Notes under the pieces: model-generated
What the model was told of the DNA's origin: nothing
What the model saw: the letters and a program-made list of their open reading frames with translations, nothing else
Databases searched by the model: none
Position numbers and translations under genes: made by a program
Origin: Rhodobacterales bacterium
Lineage (GTDB): Bacteria > Pseudomonadota > Alphaproteobacteria > Rhodobacterales > Rhodobacteraceae
NCBI GenBank assembly: GCA_002746935.1
Contig: PDRW01000033.1
Location: forward strand, 62,001 to 126,000
Direction of reading: 5' to 3'
Length of the DNA stretch: 64,000 nt
In this document: piece after piece, positions 58,590-64,000 of the stretch
Layout: each line of letters opens with the position of its first letter
How positions within the stretch are numbered: position 1 is the first letter of the stretch

Positions 58590-59537
58590 TCAGTTCCTCA
58601 TGCTTGCTTCGCCCGCCGCCGGCGGGAGGCCGCCTGCCGGCGTGCCGAGTTGGTAGGCGGTGATTCCACGGCCCTGGAAGCGGGGCTGAACCCCACCCGA
58701 AAGGCGCTCCGAATGGCCGATGAACAACCATCCGTCCGGGGTGAGCTGGTCTGTGAAGCGCTGCCAGAGCCTCTCCTGGGTCGCGGTGTCGAAATAGATG
58801 ACGACGTTGCGGCAGAAGATCGCGTCGAAGCGCCCGCGCATCGGCCAGGCGTCCAGCAGGTTCAGAACCCCGAAATGCACCGCGTCGCGCAGCGCCGGTC
58901 CGGCCTGCCAGGCGGGCTCGGCGCCCGGTTTCGCCCGGGTGAAGAAGCGGGCACGCATTGCGTCGGGCAGGCCGGAGAGCATGGTCTCCGGGTAGAGGCC
59001 CTTGCGGGCATGGGCGATGACCTTGGGGTCGATGTCCGTCGCCAGTACCCGGACGTCGCGCTCCATCGGCATGCCGGCCTCGATCATCGCCATGACGATC
59101 GAATAGGGCTCCTGCCCGTTGGCGCAACCGGCCGACCATATCCGCACCCGTTCACCGGCCCTGGCGCGTTCGGCGAGCGGCGGAAGCACGTCGCTGCGCA
59201 GCAGATCGAAATGGTGTCCCTCGCGGAAGAAATGCGACACGTTGGTGGTGAGTTCGGAGACCATCTTGCCGATTTCATCGCTGCCCTCCGGGCTGTCGAG
59301 ATAGCGGCAATAGGCCTCGAAGCTCGCGAGCCCCAGGGCCCGCAGGCGCCGGGCGAGCCGGGTGCGGACCATGGCGGATTTTCCGGTGCCGATGGCCAGG
59401 CCCGCCGTTCGGTGCGCGAGCGCGGCAATCCGGGCGAAATCGGCGGCCGTCAGGTCCGGACCGTTGAGCCCCGGAGCGGAGGGGGAGGGGATGCCGGGCG
59501 CGGTCTCCGGCGCGGCAAGGGGGGCGGAAAACGTCAT
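58590..59537 (-). CDS. cheR: Chemotaxis protein methyltransferase CheR
   Basis: A 315-residue SAM-dependent methyltransferase that methylates receptor glutamates. An N-terminal helical domain (about 30-100) is followed by the SAM domain with ELTTNVSHFFRE, IWSAGCANGQEPYS, VLATDIDPKVI and FDAIFCRNVVIYF. A Pro/Ala-rich extension of about 28 residues precedes the usual start region. The ATG has GGAGG upstream and overlaps the cheW stop by ATGA. Confidence 0.95.
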   Translation of the reverse strand: MTFSAPLAAPETAPGIPSPSAPGLNGPDLTAADFARIAALAHRTAGLAIGTGKSAMVRTRLARRLRALGLASFEAYCRYLDSPEGSDEIGKMVSELTTNVSHFFREGHHFDLLRSDVLPPLAERARAGERVRIWSAGCANGQEPYSIVMAMIEAGMPMERDVRVLATDIDPKVIAHARKGLYPETMLSGLPDAMRARFFTRAKPGAEPAWQAGPALRDAVHFGVLNLLDAWPMRGRFDAIFCRNVVIYFDTATQERLWQRFTDQLTPDGWLFIGHSERLSGGVQPRFQGRGITAYQLGTPAGGLPPAAGEASMRN

Positions 59538-60013
59538 GCGGCCTCCTCGCTCGGCAGCGGCAGCACGGCGTTGAGGTCGAGCACCCGGATCATCCGGTCG
59601 TCGACGATCGTCAGCGCCGAGATGAAGCTGTGGTCGCTGTCGGCCTTGAGGTCGGGCGGCGGTTGCATCTCTTCTTCCGTTACCGCCAGGATATCGGACA
59701 CCGCATCGACGATCAGCCCCACCGTGCGCTCGCCGTTGGCGACGACGATGATGACATTGCGTTCGCGGTCGGCCCCGGTGTCGATCTCGAGCCGGCAGGC
59801 GAGATCCATGATCGGGAGCACGGTGCCGCGCAGGTTGATCACGCCGCGCATGAAACGCGGGGCATGGGGGAGCGGGGTGGCGCGGGTGCCGCCGCGGATT
59901 TCCCGCACCGACATGATGTCGACACAATAATCCTGCCCGCCGACCAGGAAAGACAGCAGTTCGCGGATGTTTCCATCTCGCGCGGTATCGTTGGTCTTGG
60001 AGGAATTGGTCAT
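59534..60013 (-). CDS. cheW: Chemotaxis coupling protein CheW
   Basis: A 159-residue SH3-like coupling protein that links receptors to CheA. LLSFLVGGQDYCVDIMSVREIRG, FMRGVINLRGTVLPIMDL and VGLIVDAVSDIL are the family segments. It overlaps cheA and cheR by 4 bases on both sides, so translation is coupled through all three. Confidence 0.96.
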   Translation of the reverse strand: MTNSSKTNDTARDGNIRELLSFLVGGQDYCVDIMSVREIRGGTRATPLPHAPRFMRGVINLRGTVLPIMDLACRLEIDTGADRERNVIIVVANGERTVGLIVDAVSDILAVTEEEMQPPPDLKADSDHSFISALTIVDDRMIRVLDLNAVLPLPSEEAA

Positions 60014-62295
60014 GCCGGGAGCCCCTTGGTTTGCGCGGATTGAAGTGTCGCCTGCGGCGCGCGGGCGGGCCTGGTCTGGCCGCTGGCTCTGGCCATGAGG
60101 TCGACCGGGTCGAGGATCAGGGCGATATGGCCATCGCCCAGAATGGTGGCCGCTGCGATGCCGGGAATGCGGCCGTAACTGTCCTGAAGGCCCTTGATGA
60201 CGACCTGCCGCTGATCCTCGATCGAGTCGACGGCAATGGCGGCGCTCATCCCGTCTTCCTGACCGATCAGCAGCACGACGCCGCCGGTGTATCTCTGGAG
60301 CGGGTCGCGGTAGCCGAGTTCGGCACCGAGATCGACAAGCGGAACGAAGTGTTCGCGGATCTTGACCACGTGGGTGTGGGGGCCGAGGGCGCGGATGTCG
60401 CCATCGGTCAGCGCCAGCGTTTCGAGGATGGTGTTGAGCGGCACCACCAGGGTTTCGCCCGCGACGCGCACCACCATGCCGTCGAGCACCGCGAGGGTCA
60501 GCGGCAGCGAGATCGAGAAGGTGCTGCCGCGGCCGCGTTCCGAGGTGATGGTGATCCGCCCGCCCAGCGCCTGGATCGCGGAGCGGACCACATCCATGCC
60601 GACGCCGCGGCCCGACAGGTTCGATACTGTCCTGGCGGTCGAAAGGCCGGGGAGGAACAGGAGGTTGTCGATCTCCGAATCGGTGAGCTGCGTGTCCGGC
60701 GAGACCAGACCGTTATCGATGGCTTTTTTCAGCACTCTTTCGCGGTCGATCCCGGCGCCGTCGTCGGCGACTTCGATCACGATCCGCCCCGAGCGGTGCA
60801 TCGCGGTGAGCGAGACCTGGCCTTCGCGGGGTTTGCCGAGCGCCTCGCGCTCGTCGCCCGATTCGAGCCCGTGGTCGACCGCGTTGCGGATCATGTGGGT
60901 GAGCGGGTCGGCCAGGCGTTCGATGACGGTCTTGTCGACCTCGGTATGTTCGCCCTCGGTTCTGAGACGCACGTCCTTGCCGATGGCGGCCGAGGCTTCA
61001 CGGACGATCCGGCTCATCCTCTGGAACAGCGATTTGACCGGCTGGGCGCGGATCATCATCACGCTTTCCTGGATGTCGCGGGTGAGCTGGAGGAATTCCT
61101 CGAGCCCGGTGCGCACCGGCGAGTTCGGCGGAAGGCCCGCGGCCTCGACGCTTTGGGTGAGCATCGCCTGGTTGATGACGATCTCGCCAACAAGGTTCAC
61201 CAGCCGGTCGATCCGGTCGAGATCGACCCGGACGGTGGCGCGGGGCGTGGCCAGGGGCCCCCGGGGCGGAGCGGGTTTGGCCGCGGCTCTGGTCTCGGCG
61301 TTCGGTTGCGGGTCCGGGTCTGGTGTGGCTACGGGGGCAGGGGCCGGATCGGCCGCAGAGGCGGTCTCCGGCGCCGGTGCCGGGGGGGGCGGGGGCAGGT
61401 CCGAACCGTCGGTGAGGCTGGCGAGGTCCGGCAGGCCGCTCAAATCCAGATCGGCACCGGGAGCAGGCGCGGCGGGGGAGTCGATTTCCAGCAGACAGAG
61501 CCCCTCGACGAATTCGAACACCTCGCGAACGGCCGAGTCGGGTTCGCCACCTTGCAGGGTGAGCTCCCAGCCGATGTGGCTTTGTTCGGGATCCAGTGCG
61601 TCAAGACCGGGCAGGTCGTTGTCCTGGCAGGTAACCTCCAGCGGGCCAAGGTCTCGCAGTGCCCGGAACAGGAACAACGGCTCGCTGCCGTGGGCATAGA
61701 GCACCGCTTCGGGTTTGAAACGGATGCGGATTGCGGGTTCGGCCTGGGCTTCGGTCCGGGCTTCGGTCCGGGCTTCGGTCCCGGGCGGAGCGGTGTCGGC
61801 GCCAAAGGCCGCGGCGCTGAAATCCTCTGCGCCCAGGTCGAGATCGAGCGCCAGCGGCGTGGGCACGAAGCTTTCGGCGGCGGCGGCGTCTTCGGCGTCG
61901 TCCGGCTTTGCCCCCACCAGGCCTTCGAGTTCGGCGAGCACCGGGGCATAGAGCGCCTCGTCATGCTCGAGCCCGTCGCGGCTTTCGCGCACCAGATCGC
62001 CAAGGATGTCGGAGCCGTGGAAAAACAGCTTCAGCACCTCCGGGTCAGGCACCAGCCTGCCGCCGCGCACCTCGTCCATCGCGGTTTCGAACTTGTGGGC
62101 GAAGGCGACCAGGGTATCGAGGCCGAAGGCGCCGGCGCCGCCCTTGATCGAGTGGACCGCGCGGAACACCATGTTGACGGTCTCGGCGTCGGACAGGCCA
62201 TCGTCCATCGCCTGCAAGCCGTCTTGCAACGATTCGAGCAATTCTTCGCATTCGACGAAGAACGACGCGCGGATTTCAGCCATCGGATCGGACAT
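60010..62295 (-). CDS. cheA: Chemotaxis histidine kinase CheA
   Basis: A 761-residue kinase with all five domains. P1 (about 1-110) has the phosphorylated His48 in AVHSIKGGAGAFG; P2-like region about 190-275; Pro/Ala-rich linkers; P3 dimerisation (about 355-420); the P4 kinase with N box HMIRNAVDHGLE, G1 VADDGAGID and G2 GRGVGMDVV; and the C-terminal CheW-like P5. The linker includes a short DNA repeat giving EARTEARTEAQ. It is cotranscribed with the preceding cheY and the following cheW, which it overlaps by 4 bases. Confidence 0.97.
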   Translation of the reverse strand: MSDPMAEIRASFFVECEELLESLQDGLQAMDDGLSDAETVNMVFRAVHSIKGGAGAFGLDTLVAFAHKFETAMDEVRGGRLVPDPEVLKLFFHGSDILGDLVRESRDGLEHDEALYAPVLAELEGLVGAKPDDAEDAAAAESFVPTPLALDLDLGAEDFSAAAFGADTAPPGTEARTEARTEAQAEPAIRIRFKPEAVLYAHGSEPLFLFRALRDLGPLEVTCQDNDLPGLDALDPEQSHIGWELTLQGGEPDSAVREVFEFVEGLCLLEIDSPAAPAPGADLDLSGLPDLASLTDGSDLPPPPPAPAPETASAADPAPAPVATPDPDPQPNAETRAAAKPAPPRGPLATPRATVRVDLDRIDRLVNLVGEIVINQAMLTQSVEAAGLPPNSPVRTGLEEFLQLTRDIQESVMMIRAQPVKSLFQRMSRIVREASAAIGKDVRLRTEGEHTEVDKTVIERLADPLTHMIRNAVDHGLESGDEREALGKPREGQVSLTAMHRSGRIVIEVADDGAGIDRERVLKKAIDNGLVSPDTQLTDSEIDNLLFLPGLSTARTVSNLSGRGVGMDVVRSAIQALGGRITITSERGRGSTFSISLPLTLAVLDGMVVRVAGETLVVPLNTILETLALTDGDIRALGPHTHVVKIREHFVPLVDLGAELGYRDPLQRYTGGVVLLIGQEDGMSAAIAVDSIEDQRQVVIKGLQDSYGRIPGIAAATILGDGHIALILDPVDLMARASGQTRPARAPQATLQSAQTKGLPA

Positions 62296-62297
62296 GT

Positions 62298-62675
62298 CTA
62301 CCCCGCAACCATTCTGAGGGCCCTGACCAGCTTTTCGGGATCGAAGGGCTTGACGATCCAGCCGGTGGCACCCGCGGCGCGGGCCCGTTCCTTCATTTCC
62401 GCCGCACTCTCGGTGGTGAGCACCAGGATCGGGATCGCGCGGAAGGCGCCCTGCCGGCGCACCGCGTCGATGAAACCGAAGCCGTCGAGACGCGGCATGT
62501 TGATGTCGGTGATGATCGCATCGGGCGGCGCGATCGCATCGAGCACTTCGAGGCCGTGGACACCGTCTTCCGCGAGGTGGGTGCCGAAACCGGCGCCGGT
62601 GAGTGTCAGCCGGATCATGTCGCGCATGGTGCGGCTGTCGTCCACCGCCAGGATTTGCAGGCTCCCGGCACTCAT
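62298..62675 (-). CDS. cheY: Single-domain response regulator CheY (first copy)
   Basis: A 125-residue receiver. The acidic pair is Asp12/Asp13, phospho-acceptor Asp57 lies in IITDINMPRLDG, Thr in VLTTES and Lys in WIVKPFDPEKL. The start chosen overlaps the STAS gene stop by ATGA and follows GGAGG; an ATG 15 bases earlier is in the overlapping gene. It stands before cheA, as in many alphaproteobacterial che operons. Confidence 0.93.
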   Translation of the reverse strand: MSAGSLQILAVDDSRTMRDMIRLTLTGAGFGTHLAEDGVHGLEVLDAIAPPDAIITDINMPRLDGFGFIDAVRRQGAFRAIPILVLTTESAAEMKERARAAGATGWIVKPFDPEKLVRALRMVAG

Positions 62676-62956
62676 GGGGCGGCCTCCCATCTGGTGACGC
62701 TCGCGGGATCGAAGCCGAGCAGGGCGAGCTGGTCGGCGAGGTCGGTCGAGGCGTTTTCGAAGGACAAGGCGTGGCCGTCCTCTGCCCAGCTCCGCGCGGC
62801 GGAGCGGATCAGTTGCAACGCCAGCGCGCCGAGATGTTCGACCCTGGCGGCATCGAGCGTCAGATCGGTGCCGCGGCGGGCGATGAGCTCGCCCTGCAAC
62901 GCGGCGAGGGCCGGCAGATCAAGCCGGGGGGGAAGGTCCAGGGTGGGGGTGCTCAT
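62672..62956 (-). CDS. STAS-domain protein, first gene of the che operon
   Basis: A 94-residue single STAS domain, the fold of anti-sigma-factor antagonists. The pattern DLTLDAARVEHLGALALQLIRSAARSW is recognisable. The Ser that is phosphorylated in SpoIIAA-type proteins (DSSG) is replaced by Leu-Gly-Ala here, so phosphoregulation of the classic kind is unlikely. STAS genes often head alphaproteobacterial che operons; their function is unclear. The start follows within 60 bases of the operon's first plausible promoter region. Confidence 0.8.
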   Translation of the reverse strand: MSTPTLDLPPRLDLPALAALQGELIARRGTDLTLDAARVEHLGALALQLIRSAARSWAEDGHALSFENASTDLADQLALLGFDPASVTRWEAAP

Positions 62957-63095
62957 GCGGCCCCCCGCCGGTTGTCACGCAGAATCTGTATCACGCCGGT
63001 CCCTCTCGTTTGTTCTCGACAGAAGGTCTACGGACGGGGCGTTAAGATATGGTTTCGGAAATGCGGTTTTCCCGCCCCTCCGCAGGGCGGGCGGC

Positions 63096-63122
63096 AAAAC
63101 CGGCCGGCGCGGGGCCGGCCGG
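63096..63122 (-). terminator. Intrinsic terminator after the PLP-dependent decarboxylase
   Basis: On the minus strand a perfect 9-bp stem CCGGCCGGC/GCCGGCCGG with a 5-base loop is followed by TTTTG. It lies 26 bases past the stop. A second GC hairpin (63071-63091) follows. Confidence 0.7.
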
Positions 63123-63148
63123 GTCAGGCAGCGCTTCGGGGCGGGGCG

Positions 63149-64000
63149 TCAGAGGTCGCCGATCTGGCGGGTCACGTCGCGCAGCTGGCTGCCGGTGGCG
63201 AGAATCTCCTTCGGCAGCGGGTGGCTGATGAACATCAGCGGGCTTGCGGTCATGCCATAGGCACCCGAGCCATGCACGGCGATCACATCTCCGGCGGCGA
63301 TTTCGGGCAGCATCACATTGACGCCGATCCTGTCGAGCGGGGTGCAGAGCGGCCCCGACAGGTTGACCTTGCCGGCCGGTTCCCCGCCGCCGAGCTTGTG
63401 CATCCGGTAGTTGCGGTGAATCACCATGCCGAAATTGCCGGAGGCCGGCAGGTGATGGTTCATGCCGCCATCGCAGAGCCCATAGGTCGCGCCGCGCGAG
63501 TGTTTCACCGTGGTGACGCGGGTGAGGTAGTAGCCCGCCTCGCCGACGAGGTAGCGGCCAAGCTCCAGCACCAGATCTGTCGTGGCAAATCGCGCCTCGG
63601 CCCGCAGCGCGTCGAGATCGGGGGCGATGTCGCTGGCGATTTCGCCGAGGTCGAGCGGCTGGTCGTTTTCGAAATACGGGATGCCAAGGCCGGATCCGAA
63701 CACCAGGCGCTCGGGCGTCACCTCATGTTTCACGCAAACATCGCGGAATATCCTTATGAAATTGCGCCAGTTTTCGCAAATCGCCTGCGGCTTCAGACAC
63801 TGGGTGCCGGAATAGATGTGAAGCCCCGCAAGCTCCAGGTTTTCGAGGGCGAGAATCTGCGGCATCGCCTCGTGGATCTGTTCGTAGTCGATGCCGAACG
63901 GGCTCGGACGGCCCGCCATATGGTCGCCAAACCCCTTCGGCACCACATCCGGGCCGATGCGCACCATGATGCGCTGGCGGCGGTCGTGCGCGCGGGCGAT
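63149..64000 (-). CDS. PLP-dependent decarboxylase (Orn/DAP/Arg decarboxylase 2 family), partial
   Basis: The C-terminal 283 residues of a group IV PLP decarboxylase; the N-terminus with the PLP lysine lies beyond the window edge, and the frame stays open to base 64000. Visible family parts are GLHIYSGTQ, the glycine loop FGSGLGIPYF, LVLELGRYLVGEAGYYLTRV (the EPGR-like segment), YGLCDGGMNHHLP with the active-site Cys of the CDGG type, and VHGSGAYGMT near the end. The combination resembles diaminopimelate/ornithine-type decarboxylases used in siderophore or exopolysaccharide clusters, but the substrate cannot be set. A strong terminator follows. Confidence 0.85.
   Translation of the reverse strand: MARAHDRRQRIMVRIGPDVVPKGFGDHMAGRPSPFGIDYEQIHEAMPQILALENLELAGLHIYSGTQCLKPQAICENWRNFIRIFRDVCVKHEVTPERLVFGSGLGIPYFENDQPLDLGEIASDIAPDLDALRAEARFATTDLVLELGRYLVGEAGYYLTRVTTVKHSRGATYGLCDGGMNHHLPASGNFGMVIHRNYRMHKLGGGEPAGKVNLSGPLCTPLDRIGVNVMLPEIAAGDVIAVHGSGAYGMTASPLMFISHPLPKEILATGSQLRDVTRQIGDL

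Noticed and set aside
63042-63056. CtrA box upstream of the che operon
   Set aside because: TTAA-N7-TTTC has only one good half-site; two mismatches in the second half are too weak to claim.

Overview
The window is a GC-rich (roughly two-thirds G+C), gene-dense piece of an alphaproteobacterial chromosome, most likely from the Rhodobacteraceae (Rhodobacter/roseobacter group). The evidence is a trgA-trgB-cysK tellurite-resistance cluster, an adjacent sciP-ctrA pair, a DUF6280-type gene divergent from efp, an NDUFA12-DUF2155 pair beside accBC-aat, and a che operon of the alphaproteobacterial type. No phage, integrase, insertion sequence or CRISPR was found. Nearly all genes look like intact core genes. 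The genus cannot be given from this sequence alone.

Layout. 0-9.4 kb: outer-membrane barrel gene (-), acuI-type reductase, trgA-trgB-cysK-mscS (overlapping), alaX-type tRNA editing protein, methyltransferase. 9.5-16.5 kb: mnmA (-), sciP, ctrA with a CtrA-type box in front, ligA-recG. 16.9-19.4 kb: ilvBN (-) behind a leader peptide and terminator that look like a classical attenuator. 20.3-24.1 kb: ABC-F ATPase and cobQ (-), separated by repeat-rich gaps. 24.5-27.6 kb: DUF6280 (-) / efp (+), then ygfZ and a fructosamine-kinase-like gene (-). 27.9-35.8 kb: alpha-glucoside regulon aglR / aglEFGAK with two LacI-type operators. 36-40.3 kb: ABC exporter (ATPase, permease, HlyD adaptor). 40.4-44.2 kb: clpP, clpX, RidA-like, NDUFA12-like and DUF2155 genes. 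44.4-48.1 kb: ada remnant, then accB-accC-aat (-) and a family-specific hypothetical gene. 48.2-52.2 kb: TetR regulator / 3-hydroxybutyrate dehydrogenase around a perfect operator, then acsA (-). 53.3 kb: tRNA-Leu(CAA). 53.5-63 kb: ten-gene chemotaxis operon (-): STAS, cheY, cheA, cheW, cheR, cheY, a small protein with a CheZ/CheT-like DxxxQ motif, an MCP with a CheR/CheB tether, cheB and cheD. The last gene is a partial PLP-dependent decarboxylase.

How parts work together. The agl block is a self-contained import-and-hydrolysis unit for alpha-glucosides under its own repressor. The che operon holds a kinase, coupling protein, both adaptation enzymes, deamidase, receptor, two response regulators and a candidate phosphatase. 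acsA and 3-hydroxybutyrate dehydrogenase lie side by side and both handle C2/C4 storage-carbon intermediates. CtrA, its inhibitor SciP and the ClpXP protease all lie in the window, and both ctrA and clpP have CtrA-like boxes upstream.

The most interesting non-coding signals are the ilvBN attenuator, a 25-bp dispersed element found four times downstream of plus-strand genes, a separate palindromic repeat family in tandem and solo form, and several tandem repeats or perfect palindromes in gene-free gaps.
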